A DNA stretch of 64,000 bases. Origin: Spirochaetaceae bacterium. GTDB taxonomy: Bacteria; Spirochaetota; Spirochaetia; B11-G9. The position numbers and the translations under genes were made by a program. Shown here piece by piece: positions 34,193 through 43,915 of this stretch. The first letter of the stretch is position 1. Every line of letters starts with the position of its first letter. The stretch lies in the NCBI GenBank assembly GCA_015493635.1, contig WGCU01000083.1, positions 1 through 64,000 on the forward strand, written 5' to 3'. Under the pieces are notes generated by a model, which was not told where the DNA came from, did not search any database, and saw only the letters and a program-made list of their open reading frames with translations.

Positions 34193-36747
34193 TGCTCCAC
34201 TATCTGCCTCTGTGGCTCTATCTGCTGGATTTTGCAATACTCGCGGTACTTCTTGTGTTTCTCTTTCTTACCTTTGGCGTAAAACGCCGGATACACAGGA
34301 AGATTAAAACCGCATTTGAAAGAGGAGAAAGCATACCCCCTCTTTCAAAAAGAATGCTGCTGTTTTACTCTGATTACATGGAAAAGCTTTCAAGAACCTA
34401 CGGGCGCAACATTCCGCTACTAACAGGGCTGGATGAGCTGTGGCTTACTAAATTTAAAATTCGCCCCACCCGCAGGAACATGCTGCGGCTTCTGAAATAT
34501 GTTCCGGGAAAGTTTCTTTTTGATGTGCTGACAGGGGTTCTTGCACAGCCGCGGCTTACGAAGGAGTTCACCCGGTGGATTGAGACAAGCGGAGAGTTTA
34601 TGATCCTGAAAAGGATAGCACTTTCCGGAAACGGCAGACCCTTTGACGGGAAGAAGGCTGCCCGGTTCTTTAAGGATGATATGGATACACTCATCGAAAT
34701 GGCTGCTGATCCATTGTGGCAGTGCCGGTACTTTGCTTTCTCCATTCTGGTCCACGAACCGTCTTCCAGAGGGGATCAAGTCCTCAAGGACGCATTCCAC
34801 GATTCACATCGGGAAAACCGTCAAATACTCATTAATTCTTACCAGTCCGATGACAGAACCTTCGTATACCGTCAATTGCTTGACTGCTTCCTGAATGATC
34901 CGGTTTTTGAAGTGCGGAAACATGCAAAAATCCGTATTGACCGTGAGTTTCAGGACCTTTACACCGTACAGCCGGAAGATCTTTCCCCTGTACAGAAACT
35001 CCACCTTATAGAACTGCTGCACACCGGATCATCAAATGATGAAAATATAGGTATTTCTTTTCTCGAAAGCGGCAACAGAGAACTGGAATTATACGCATCC
35101 CGGTATCTTTCTAAAACAGGAACCCTGTCAAGACTTCTAAAAACTGCCGAGCCCGGGGATTCAGAAAACTTTAACCGATCCCACGCTCTCCTGAAAAACG
35201 CAGTTTTAGCAAACTGTACAAATTTCTTAAAGGAAATTACCCAGACAGAGAATCCCGGTTCCCTCCTGCTTGCTTCCCGGTTTCTACAGGATGCCGGCAG
35301 CAGACTCCTTATAACACCGCTCCTAGAAAAAGCGGTTATCCTCTATCGGGAAAATCATAATTCACCGGTTATCAGGGAGCTCTATACCAATGCTCTCCTC
35401 TGCGCCTGCCGGAGAGGCAATGATAAAGTACTCCTGGAGGTAAGCCGTGAACTGTCGGAACAGAAATATTCTCAGGAAGTTCAGTCTCTGCTCCTCCCGG
35501 AACTTCCGGAACGGGGAGATGCAATCTTTATACCTGTCCTTCTTGATTTTCTTAAAGATCCCGAATACTCCTCCGAGGAGGATCTTCATAACGCACTCAT
35601 ACGCTTTCCCGTTTCACCGTTAGTTCCGGAGATGCTTACCATGATCCAAAGCAGTTCCGGTACATACCCTGAGGCCATAAAAAAAAGAGCCCTCCGTATC
35701 CTCGGAGCACTGGATACGGGCTGCGGGTTACAGCATATCCTGGAAAACCTGCCCCTTCTTTCTCTGAAGGAAGCAAAAGAGTTTACCGGAATGTTTGCAC
35801 ATAACACACCTGAATCTTTTGATGAGCGGGCACTTCTGCTTCTTTCCTCCCGGGACGCTGCTATCCGTTCACGTCTTATTGCAGCACTACCGGAGGATCA
35901 CAAAAAACAGTTTGTTCCTGTACTTTTAGCCGCTCTTCAGGATAGTGATCCGGAGGTACGGAAAGCATGTGTCTGGGCATTATCTGATTATGGAGACAGT
36001 ACGGTACTTAAAAAATGCTCCCTTCTTCTCAATGATCCCGTTGAAGCGGTTAGAAAGGAAACGGCAACAGCACTCTGCCTTTCAGGAGGAGATTCCGGCA
36101 TCTCCCTTGTAGAGGCAGTACTCTTTGATACAACATCATCCGTCCCGGTTAAAAAGGCAATTATCTCCGGACTGGGGAAAGCGGGAACTCCAAAAGCGTT
36201 TACCCTTCTGACAAAAAAACTGATAAAGGAGTGTGAACTGCCGACGGAATTGGAAGCCGCTCTTGTCACATTCGATTCTGATACGCAGATCGGTATGCTG
36301 TTTAAACTTTTAGACAGTGCCCCCCTTCCCGTGCAACCCATACTGCAGGGGGTTCTGGAATCTCTCGGACCGAAAGCTGAAAAAGAAGCAGTTAAAATTC
36401 TTCAGCAGAAGACTACGGTACTCAGAAACCATGCTACAGAAGTACTGGAAAAGAGCGGCTTTATCAATCGAACGGTACGGCAGCTCGGGCACAGAGATCC
36501 CGCGGAACGGCTCGCGGCAGCACAGATGCTCTCCCTCATCGGAACGGAAAAAGCTTACCGGGGCCTTATCACTGCCGCGAAAGACCCTGTTGAAAAAATC
36601 AGAATTACTGTCATAAAGGCTGTTGAACATCTTAATACCCGGGAGGGTAAAGAACTGCTTGAAGAACTTAAAAATGATCCCAACAGAAATGTCAGGCGGT
36701 ACACCCTTTGGGCGCTGGAGCGGGCGGAAGCAAAGGAAATGGATTGA
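34192..36747 (+). CDS. Membrane-anchored HEAT-repeat protein
   Basis: An 851-residue protein with one N-terminal membrane helix (LYLLDFAILAVLLVFLFLTF) and then a basic stretch (GVKRRIHRK), so the rest lies in the cytoplasm. The body is helical, with clear HEAT/PBS-type repeats in the C-terminal half: ALQDSDPEVRKACVWALSDY, LLNDPVEAVRKETATALCLS and KNDPNRNVRRYTLWALERAE. Such scaffolds bind other proteins. No catalytic motif is seen. It is translationally coupled to the GAF gene and followed by two DUF4230-like genes. Confidence 0.75.
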   Translation: MLHYLPLWLYLLDFAILAVLLVFLFLTFGVKRRIHRKIKTAFERGESIPPLSKRMLLFYSDYMEKLSRTYGRNIPLLTGLDELWLTKFKIRPTRRNMLRLLKYVPGKFLFDVLTGVLAQPRLTKEFTRWIETSGEFMILKRIALSGNGRPFDGKKAARFFKDDMDTLIEMAADPLWQCRYFAFSILVHEPSSRGDQVLKDAFHDSHRENRQILINSYQSDDRTFVYRQLLDCFLNDPVFEVRKHAKIRIDREFQDLYTVQPEDLSPVQKLHLIELLHTGSSNDENIGISFLESGNRELELYASRYLSKTGTLSRLLKTAEPGDSENFNRSHALLKNAVLANCTNFLKEITQTENPGSLLLASRFLQDAGSRLLITPLLEKAVILYRENHNSPVIRELYTNALLCACRRGNDKVLLEVSRELSEQKYSQEVQSLLLPELPERGDAIFIPVLLDFLKDPEYSSEEDLHNALIRFPVSPLVPEMLTMIQSSSGTYPEAIKKRALRILGALDTGCGLQHILENLPLLSLKEAKEFTGMFAHNTPESFDERALLLLSSRDAAIRSRLIAALPEDHKKQFVPVLLAALQDSDPEVRKACVWALSDYGDSTVLKKCSLLLNDPVEAVRKETATALCLSGGDSGISLVEAVLFDTTSSVPVKKAIISGLGKAGTPKAFTLLTKKLIKECELPTELEAALVTFDSDTQIGMLFKLLDSAPLPVQPILQGVLESLGPKAEKEAVKILQQKTTVLRNHATEVLEKSGFINRTVRQLGHRDPAERLAAAQMLSLIGTEKAYRGLITAAKDPVEKIRITVIKAVEHLNTREGKELLEELKNDPNRNVRRYTLWALERAEAKEMD

Positions 36748-36758
36748 TAAAGGAACGT

Positions 36759-37337
36759 ATGAAAAAGTTAAAACCATTGGTTACGGTCCCTTTCATTTTC
36801 CTCCTTTTATTCATTTCCGGAAGCTGTACTCAAGGAACAAGATCTCTCTCAAAATCAGTTATTGAAAATCAGATTCGTACCATTCTTGAAGTCCCTGTAA
36901 CAGAATATGTGTACCGTGAAATCCTGTACATCGGTAAAGAGGCCCGGTTTCTCGGCATTAAACACATGGATAAACGGCTGCTCTTTTCTGTAAATATCAT
37001 TTTAGAAGCCGGTTTTGATCTGACAAAAGGACTGGAGATACGGAAAACCCTCCAGGGTATTCACATCATTCTGCCCGAACCGGAGATTCTGGAAACCGAT
37101 GTTGATGAAAACTCCATCCATCAGTATTTTGTAAAGGAATGGGGCGGTAAAATTACCCGGCTCGATTATTACGATGAACTGAACAAAAAGAAAGCAGCGA
37201 TCAAGATGGAGGCGGTACGTCGGGGTATTCTTGTAAAAGCACGGGAAAATGGAGAAAAAATGATAACAGGACTTTTTGAATCTCTGGGGATCCCGTCAGT
37301 TACCATAAGCTATAAAAAAGGAGTTTTTCTTCAATGA
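36759..37337 (+). CDS. DUF4230-like lipoprotein
   Basis: A 192-residue protein. The ATG at 36759 is preferred: it has an AAAGGAA site and gives a proper lipoprotein leader, VPFIFLLLFISGSC with the lipobox Cys. Downstream comes the DUF4230 pattern: TEYVYREILYIGKEARFLGI, a beta-rich middle with IHIILPEPEILETDVDE, and a C-terminal helix. The function of DUF4230 is unknown. It overlaps the paralogous next gene by ATGA. Confidence 0.7.
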   Translation: MKKLKPLVTVPFIFLLLFISGSCTQGTRSLSKSVIENQIRTILEVPVTEYVYREILYIGKEARFLGIKHMDKRLLFSVNIILEAGFDLTKGLEIRKTLQGIHIILPEPEILETDVDENSIHQYFVKEWGGKITRLDYYDELNKKKAAIKMEAVRRGILVKARENGEKMITGLFESLGIPSVTISYKKGVFLQ

Positions 37338-38041
37338 GCAGGAGAAAAAACAAAAAAAGCTTATCTCTCGTTCTGCTTGGTATCATTATCTTTGGAGGAA
37401 TCCTGTCCGCTGCATATGTTATTTCGGGATTTAAGCTTGATATTCATCTTTCATCAAAAAAATCTGTTTCAGAGTCAGAATCCATCCTTACCGATATCAG
37501 AAAAGTTTTTACATTTTCTACCGTGGAGTATGTGTATAAATCGGTATTCCCTTTTGATTTCTATGATGAGAAAACAGACTGGTACATGCTTCTGAATAAA
37601 AGAAGCAAGGGTGTAAATCTTACCTCTAAAGAAAAAGATTCCCTGGAACTCTATGATATTTGCAGCTCTGCAGGGATAAAACTGACAGGGAAAAACTACC
37701 AGTTTCTTGTTGTTACTTCACTCATTAAGGCAGGACTTCCATCTCCTCAGTCAATAACACAGGATAGTATTTTAATAGAAGGAAAAAATATTTCCATCCG
37801 GCTGCCGAAACCTGAAATAACTGAACTTATCATTGAAGATCCAGACAGCAGTACGTACCAGTATCCGGATATGGATATAGATCCCCTTCACTGGAAACAA
37901 ATTGCCCGATATGTACAGGCTCATATTGAAGAAAAAGTCCTGAACAAGGGTATTCTTAACAAAGCAGATTCCCGGCTCAGGAATTTTATTTCATCTTTTC
38001 TCCATGAAGCGGGTTTTCAATCGGTAACATTCATTCAGTAA
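37334..38041 (+). CDS. DUF4230-like membrane-anchored protein
   Basis: A 235-residue protein resembling the preceding lipoprotein: [17 protein letters not shown], then [20 protein letters not shown] and a C-terminal helix. It is held by an N-terminal membrane segment ([20 protein letters not shown]) rather than a lipid. The pair probably arose by duplication and may work together in the periplasm. The 3' end overlaps the convergent histidine kinase gene by 11 bases. Confidence 0.65.
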   Translation: MSRRKNKKSLSLVLLGIIIFGGILSAAYVISGFKLDIHLSSKKSVSESESILTDIRKVFTFSTVEYVYKSVFPFDFYDEKTDWYMLLNKRSKGVNLTSKEKDSLELYDICSSAGIKLTGKNYQFLVVTSLIKAGLPSPQSITQDSILIEGKNISIRLPKPEITELIIEDPDSSTYQYPDMDIDPLHWKQIARYVQAHIEEKVLNKGILNKADSRLRNFISSFLHEAGFQSVTFIQ

Positions 38042-40382
38042 GCAGACCTTTCTGCCTGCAGTATTCGTAAAGTTCTGTATATGCTTCTTTTAACGGCGGC
38101 AGCAATAAAGACGCTTCGGGACTTTTCTCCGCCGCGGCATTCTCAAGCAGCGCAGCAGCTGCAGCAATCCGGTGCATTGACATATTCGCACAGCTGCCCT
38201 TAATGGAATGGGCTTCCGCTCTCAAATGGTCATAATCCTTCTGACCGGCATATTCTTCCATCTCGTCCAGTTGTCTCTTTATTCTTGGAAGCAGTTCATT
38301 GACCAATTTTAAAACCAGTTCTTTCTTCCCCATAAATACATCTACCGCCGCGTCAAGATCAAAAATTTCTTCATCAGCTTCAGGAAGGCTTTCAAGCTCC
38401 TCCACATCCTCCGGTTCATCCATTTCCAGATCTTCAACTTCCAGCCAACGCTCCAGAACCGGGAGGAGGTCCCGTTTTTTAAACGGTTTGGTAAGAAAAT
38501 CAGTCATTCCCGCGGCGAGACACTTTTCTTTTTCACCTTTAACAGCACTTGCTGTTACCGCGATAACCGGTGTGGAAACTTTACGTTTCCGTATCTCCAC
38601 CGTGGCCTCATATCCGTTCATCTCCGGCATTTGAACATCCATGAAAATGATGTCAAACTTCTTTTCTTTTACCGCCTCAACAGCTTCTTTACCGTTGGAC
38701 GCCAAGGTTACCGTATGGCCGAGATTCTCAAGAATGGTTTTAAACAGCATCTGATTCACTTTATGATCTTCAGCCACAAGTATCGATGCTCCGGCTATCT
38801 CTTCAGTTAATTCTTCCGGCTCTTCTTCCTGGACAACACCGGTTTCCAGCATCAGATCATCTTCCCTTCCGCAGACCTTTAAAATCTCCCCGAGGAGAAC
38901 ATACTTCTTAACCGGTTTATGAAGATATCCTGAAAACCAGTTTAGGAGTTTCATCTTCGCTTCCTCGCCGCTCTTTCCTGTCGGGCTGAGAAGAATCCGT
39001 TTTACCCCGTTGATACGTTCATCAGAATGGATCTCACTGGCAAGCTGCCATCCATCCATCCCCGGCATTACCAGATCGATTAGGCAAAGGTCCACAGCCG
39101 GAGCAGTGCTGTCCCGTAAAAAAGCCAGAGCTTCCATTCCATTCCCGGTTTCAAATACTTCGCATCCCCATGGTTCCAGATACTGCCGTAAAAAGGAACG
39201 CACCTGTCTGTTGTCATCAACAAGCAGAACACGGAGCCCAAGGGGACGTGCCAGATCTCCGGACAGAGATACAGCCTGTTTCTTCAGCACAACCGTAAAC
39301 CAAAATTTTGATCCTTTCCCCTCTTCACTTTCAACACCGATATGCCCTCCCATCATTTCGGAAAGGTTCTTTGAGATGGAAAGCCCCAGACCGGTTCCGC
39401 CGTATTTCCGGGTTGTTGTTGAATCCACCTGGGAAAAAACCCTGAACAGTTTATCTTTCTTGTCCTCCGGTATCCCGATACCGGTATCGGTAACACAGAA
39501 CCGCAGCCGTACGGTGTCAGGAAAGTCCTCCTCCTTTTTAACAGTAACAATAACCGAACCGCTGGAAGTAAACTTCACCGCGTTGTTAAAAAGATTAACA
39601 ATTATCTGCCGCAGACGGGTCGGGTCCCCTTTAACCTGGTGAGGAACATCATTTTCTACGAATATTGCTGTTTCAAGACCCTTTTTGTGGGCTTCAAGAG
39701 CAATCATGGAGACCGCATCCTCTGCTACTCCAAGCAGATTAAAATCAACCTCTTCAAGGGTCAGCTTCCCTGCTTCAATCTTGGAGAAATCCAGAATATC
39801 ATTGATCAGTCCCAGCAGAACGTCTGCTGAAAATTGTATCTGTCCGGAATACTCCTGCTGCTCAGGATCAAGTTTTGTATCCGCAAGAAGTTCTGACATA
39901 CCTATGATGGTATGAATCGGTGTCCGTATCTCATGGCTCATATTTGCCAGAAAATCTGATTTTGTCTGTGCTGCCTTTTCTGCTACTTCCTGTGCCTGTT
40001 CAGACAGTTTTTTTGCTTCCATCAGCTGCGATTCATATTTTTTCTGCTCGGTAATATCCTCTGCATAGGCAATGATGTACCTTTTGGAAAGCTCCACCAT
40101 AACACGCAGCCATCCCGGGGTCCCCTTCCTGTGCTTATACGTAAGGTCGAGGGAAAAAGAAGCTTCCTTACCCGTTACGAGATCGTTAAAGGAACGGTTA
40201 TACTTTTCAACCTCTCCAGGCTGAAGAATGGATGTAAAGACATTGTTTGTAAGCGGCGCAGCAGCTTCCGCAATATTTTTAAAAGAATTATTATACTGGA
40301 GGATCCGGCTTTCTTCTCCCAGGATAGCTATTCCTATGGGAGACTCTCTGAATATTGTCTCAAATATAAGTTTTCCCTCCAT
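38031..40382 (-). CDS. Hybrid sensor histidine kinase (PAS-HisKA-HATPase-REC-REC-HPt)
   Basis: A 783-residue soluble hybrid kinase with no membrane segment. Order: PAS-like domain (residues ~1-115), coiled linker, HisKA with [18 protein letters not shown] (His about 150), HATPase with [11 protein letters not shown] and GGTGLGLSI, a first receiver ([10 protein letters not shown]...[11 protein letters not shown]), a second receiver ([10 protein letters not shown]...[11 protein letters not shown]) and a C-terminal HPt domain with [11 protein letters not shown]. This is the BarA/ArcB layout, a full phosphorelay in one protein, with two receivers. It follows the response regulator by two bases on the same strand. 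The PAS ligand is unknown. Confidence 0.92.
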   Translation of the reverse strand: MEGKLIFETIFRESPIGIAILGEESRILQYNNSFKNIAEAAAPLTNNVFTSILQPGEVEKYNRSFNDLVTGKEASFSLDLTYKHRKGTPGWLRVMVELSKRYIIAYAEDITEQKKYESQLMEAKKLSEQAQEVAEKAAQTKSDFLANMSHEIRTPIHTIIGMSELLADTKLDPEQQEYSGQIQFSADVLLGLINDILDFSKIEAGKLTLEEVDFNLLGVAEDAVSMIALEAHKKGLETAIFVENDVPHQVKGDPTRLRQIIVNLFNNAVKFTSSGSVIVTVKKEEDFPDTVRLRFCVTDTGIGIPEDKKDKLFRVFSQVDSTTTRKYGGTGLGLSISKNLSEMMGGHIGVESEEGKGSKFWFTVVLKKQAVSLSGDLARPLGLRVLLVDDNRQVRSFLRQYLEPWGCEVFETGNGMEALAFLRDSTAPAVDLCLIDLVMPGMDGWQLASEIHSDERINGVKRILLSPTGKSGEEAKMKLLNWFSGYLHKPVKKYVLLGEILKVCGREDDLMLETGVVQEEEPEELTEEIAGASILVAEDHKVNQMLFKTILENLGHTVTLASNGKEAVEAVKEKKFDIIFMDVQMPEMNGYEATVEIRKRKVSTPVIAVTASAVKGEKEKCLAAGMTDFLTKPFKKRDLLPVLERWLEVEDLEMDEPEDVEELESLPEADEEIFDLDAAVDVFMGKKELVLKLVNELLPRIKRQLDEMEEYAGQKDYDHLRAEAHSIKGSCANMSMHRIAAAAALLENAAAEKSPEASLLLPPLKEAYTELYEYCRQKGLLTE

Positions 40383-40384
40383 GA

Positions 40385-41644
40385 TCAGAAGGTACTGCTT
40401 AAGATTTCAATGGCTTTTTTTTGAAGTTTTTCAGGGACAAGCGGTTTAATCATGTAGCTTTTTATTCCAAAACTGATGGCTTTCTGAATGGTCTCTTTCT
40501 GCGAAAGAGCTGAAAAAACAATAACGGGCAGTTTCTTATTCTGTTTTTTAAGATACGCCAGGACCTGAAAACCATCAATCTCCGGCATAAGGAGATCAAG
40601 AAAGACAAGATCAAACTCGGTATCTTTCTCCGCAATAAGGAACTCCTTTCCATTCTGGAAGGTCCGCAGGTCCCAGGACGTTTCGGAGAACACGGTTTTT
40701 ACCAGCTCCCGTATAATCATGTCATCATCAACAACAGCAACAACAGCCTTGCTCTTGAAAATACTCTTAGATACATCATCTTCGGAAACATGTTCAGAAT
40801 CAAAACGCATCTGCACCGTTTCCTGCCCTTCCTTTTTCTGGCCTGTTGCACGCAGCAGTTTTTCCTCAACCACATCCTCATGCGCAAAGGTATCAGGTTT
40901 AATTCCCAGCAGGCTGTCCATGGCTGTTGCCAGATTATCCGCTATCTTGATACTTGTATACTCAGGAGATCTCTTCAGCTCCTTTTTTATCTCGTCAGAA
41001 CCGGTAAGGACCTGTATCATGTGTTTATTAGGCTGGGCATTCTCCGTTATAATATCAAGCATCCGGATAAACTTTCTTCCCGTATTTTCCTGCACCTCGA
41101 TACTGCTCATCATAATGAGAATACGGGGATTGTCCACATCATAAAGATTCAAAAGCTCTCTCAGTTTGTACCGCAGCAGTTCAATCTTCTCAGTGTTCAG
41201 TCCCTGTGCCGCTTCAATAAAGAGAATGTCCTCATTAAAATGGGCCTCAAGTATTGCGGGCGTCTGATCCATGGAAATTTCTTTCCCTGTCAGCTCCTCG
41301 ATACTTTTAAAGAGAACATCCATCTTGATCGGTTTTGAAAGAATCTTTTTAACATTTGAGCTCGCCATCTGTACAACGTGACGTTTATCAACTTTGGAAG
41401 CTATCATGATAACAGGAATCGGAGCAGTATTTCTATCGTTCTGTTTATCCACAAGAACATCCATACTGCTTTTCCGGGTAAGCATATGATCCATAATGAC
41501 AAGATCCGGAAGCTCCGTCCGCATCTTTGAACTGCCGTCCAGACCATTTAATGCGAACATAACTTCCAGCCCGAAGGACTGAAGCTTCGCGCCGAGATAC
41601 TCGCGGAATAAACCCGATTCACCGATAATCAGTACCTGTTTCAT
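40385..41644 (-). CDS. Response regulator with receivers at both ends
   Basis: About 419 residues. I use the ATG at 41644 ([11 protein letters not shown]), which has a GAGGA site; an upstream ATG lacks one. The N-terminal receiver has LVIMDHML with the phospho-Asp. Residues ~130-290 form a region I do not recognise, with [13 protein letters not shown] and long helices. The C-terminal receiver is canonical: [10 protein letters not shown]...[13 protein letters not shown]...KPL. It has no DNA-binding or enzymatic output, so it probably acts by protein contacts or as a phosphate relay for the adjoining kinase. Confidence 0.82.
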   Translation of the reverse strand: MKQVLIIGESGLFREYLGAKLQSFGLEVMFALNGLDGSSKMRTELPDLVIMDHMLTRKSSMDVLVDKQNDRNTAPIPVIMIASKVDKRHVVQMASSNVKKILSKPIKMDVLFKSIEELTGKEISMDQTPAILEAHFNEDILFIEAAQGLNTEKIELLRYKLRELLNLYDVDNPRILIMMSSIEVQENTGRKFIRMLDIITENAQPNKHMIQVLTGSDEIKKELKRSPEYTSIKIADNLATAMDSLLGIKPDTFAHEDVVEEKLLRATGQKKEGQETVQMRFDSEHVSEDDVSKSIFKSKAVVAVVDDDMIIRELVKTVFSETSWDLRTFQNGKEFLIAEKDTEFDLVFLDLLMPEIDGFQVLAYLKKQNKKLPVIVFSALSQKETIQKAISFGIKSYMIKPLVPEKLQKKAIEILSSTF

Positions 41645-41702
41645 TACTTCCTCACTTTGACAACTATTATCTTGCAAACCCCGGTAAAAATCAACGTTTT
41701 TT

Positions 41703-42197
41703 TTACTGCTTCATTTTATATCCGATTGCCCGGAGCAGATTTTCCCGCTCTTTTTTATCCTGTACACCTTCGACTCCCTTTGGGCTGTATCCGTCAACAA
41801 CACCGATAATACCGCTTCCCTGGTCCGTCCTGGCAACAAGCACCTGAAGAGGATTTGCCGTTGCCGCAAAGATGCGGGCAACTTCCTGACAGTTTTTTAT
41901 CTGGTTAAGGACATTTACCGGATACGCATTCTTTATAATCAGAAAAAAGCTATGCCCTGCGCCGACCGCTTCAGCACAGGATGCCGCCTGGGAAACAAGG
42001 TCATTGTTGTTCCCTTCGGTCCTGACAAGGCAGGGGCCTGAAGCCTCATTAAAAGCAAGTCCGTATTCAATCCCCGGCACACTCGTAACAAGAATTTCAG
42101 GGATATCCTCTATTGTCTTAATAAAGTGAGCCTGCCCGACTATTATGTTGCACTCATCTTCCCAGTGCAGGGGTACGGCTTCAATGTTTATATCCAT
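41703..42197 (-). CDS. Adenosine-specific kinase-like protein (DUF355 family)
   Basis: A 164-residue protein close to the DUF355/adenosine-specific kinase family known from archaea and some bacteria: IIVGQAHFIKTIEDIPEIL, SVPGIEYGLAFNEASGP, AVGAGHSFFLIIKNAYPVNV, then IFAATANPLQVLVA and GIIGVVDGYSP. Family members have been reported to bind adenosine or AMP-like ligands; activity here is inferred only. It lies 12 bases after pheT on the same strand. With SAH hydrolase nearby as an adenosine source, a link to adenosine handling is plausible. Confidence 0.8.
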   Translation of the reverse strand: MDINIEAVPLHWEDECNIIVGQAHFIKTIEDIPEILVTSVPGIEYGLAFNEASGPCLVRTEGNNNDLVSQAASCAEAVGAGHSFFLIIKNAYPVNVLNQIKNCQEVARIFAATANPLQVLVARTDQGSGIIGVVDGYSPKGVEGVQDKKERENLLRAIGYKMKQ

Positions 42198-42208
42198 CTA
42201 ACCACTCC

Positions 42209-43915
42209 TTATGTTCCCTGCTGAAGCAGGATATCAAGATCTATTTCTACAAGGGATGAAGGCATCTGTATCCCCCAGTTTTCAAGAACACCGGGATGCA
42301 CCTCACCGAAAATACCAGCCCGCTTTCCGTTATAGTAAATCTCGGCGGAACGTCCTGCTATAAAACGGTGATCAGCCGTATCAGAAAGAGAGTATTCCCG
42401 GTTCAGATAGTAAAAAACCGCGGATACCATACTGCTGGCACTGTTAAATCCCTCGGTGCTGTCAGCCCGGAGGAATCCCAGATAGTTTTTTGTAACGGTA
42501 CCGGAATCATCTTTCGGATCCATGAAAGCCACCTTCCCTACTTCAAAAATTGCATGGGGATACACCGCGTTGGCAGAGACAGCTTCAGAGTTTAACAGGG
42601 AAGGCATAATACTCGGGCGGACGTATTCATAATTCTCCGTCATGGGATTTTCTATCTGGATGTACGTTTCCCCTGTTACATTCATTTTTTCTATGTAATC
42701 CTTTCCGGAACCGAGATAGTTGTACATCATCTCCTGAAACCCCAGCCCTATCATTATATCCTTTACTTTCCGGGCAAATTCCTCCTCCCGGCTCAGTCTT
42801 CCGACCGTGAACGATGAAGGCATCTCCGGTGAAAAGGTATCCATTCCCCGCCCCATCATTATGTCTTCAACAATATCAACAGAATGGAGGAAATCATTAC
42901 GATACCCGGGAACGGCCACGGTAAGAGAACCACCGCTATGCTCTGATTCAATTCCCATTCGGAAAAGAGCTTTTTCCATTTCTTCAGGGACAAGATCCGT
43001 ACCAAGAAGTTTATTCGCATACTCAGTGTCAACTGCTATGGGCTGCTGAAAATAGTAGGGGGTAACAATCTCTCTCCCCCATTCTGTATCATAGGGATAC
43101 ACGATCTTTACCGGAAGTATCTCAAACCCTGAATCGTACAGATCGCATGCTACTATGGAAGCTGATAACAGAAGAGAGGGAAAATCAGTCCCGGTAAGTT
43201 CAATAAACAGGTTTTCATCCCCCACCTGCACCGCTCCTATTTCCGAAGAGTTAATAACCGGAGGAAAACTTAAAACCTTATCCTCAGCATCGGTAATAAA
43301 GGGAAAAACAGGTTCACCAGCTACAATATGACCGTATTCCTGCCCCTTGGGGTGATCTGTGATAATCTGCCTGAGGTTCATTTTTTTATCACTCCCCAAG
43401 GGAATAAATGATGTACCTTCCGGGTCAGCACCCCGGTACTGTACCGGATAGGTAAAAAGATCACTCCGGTATACGCCCATGGCAATTGATTTACGCTTTC
43501 TCCCGTAATTCCAGCATAACTTTTCCTGTGTCTGAATGATGTCCTTCAGCCCTTCGTCAGTAATTCCCTTGCCCCGTACGGCAAAAGCGGCTATGTAGGG
43601 ACGAACCGCTTTGATGGAAGGGTCAACCTTGACAATTCTGTTTCCGTAGTCCTTTTTACTTTCCTTACTGGAAAAGAAGGGATATTCTTTCCGGTACAGA
43701 CCTTCGTACAGGCCGATCTGCCGGGCAAGTCCTGTTGTTGACCAGAGGTCCGGCCTGTTTGTATCATTCAGTTCTATCTTTAAAATTCCCTGCTCTTCAT
43801 CAACTCCGTCGAGTTCAGCTTTTGCACAGGGGAGAATTTCCTCAAGTTCACTGTCTGTATAGGATCTGCCTATGTAAGAAAACAGATCCTTTTTGTATAC
43901 TTCTATTTTAGGCAT
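42209..43915 (-). CDS. pheT: Phenylalanyl-tRNA synthetase beta chain, archaeal type
   Basis: The beta subunit of PheRS, ~568 residues, shorter than the ~800 of most bacteria and lacking the N-terminal tRNA-binding (EMAP-like) domain. That and the sequence (MPKIEVYKKDLFSYIGRSYT at the start; NRPDLWSTTGLARQIG) match the archaeal/eukaryotic form long known from spirochaetes. I use the ATG at 43915, which overlaps pheS by 8 bases; a longer frame would run further into pheS. Confidence 0.92.
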   Translation of the reverse strand: MPKIEVYKKDLFSYIGRSYTDSELEEILPCAKAELDGVDEEQGILKIELNDTNRPDLWSTTGLARQIGLYEGLYRKEYPFFSSKESKKDYGNRIVKVDPSIKAVRPYIAAFAVRGKGITDEGLKDIIQTQEKLCWNYGRKRKSIAMGVYRSDLFTYPVQYRGADPEGTSFIPLGSDKKMNLRQIITDHPKGQEYGHIVAGEPVFPFITDAEDKVLSFPPVINSSEIGAVQVGDENLFIELTGTDFPSLLLSASIVACDLYDSGFEILPVKIVYPYDTEWGREIVTPYYFQQPIAVDTEYANKLLGTDLVPEEMEKALFRMGIESEHSGGSLTVAVPGYRNDFLHSVDIVEDIMMGRGMDTFSPEMPSSFTVGRLSREEEFARKVKDIMIGLGFQEMMYNYLGSGKDYIEKMNVTGETYIQIENPMTENYEYVRPSIMPSLLNSEAVSANAVYPHAIFEVGKVAFMDPKDDSGTVTKNYLGFLRADSTEGFNSASSMVSAVFYYLNREYSLSDTADHRFIAGRSAEIYYNGKRAGIFGEVHPGVLENWGIQMPSSLVEIDLDILLQQGT

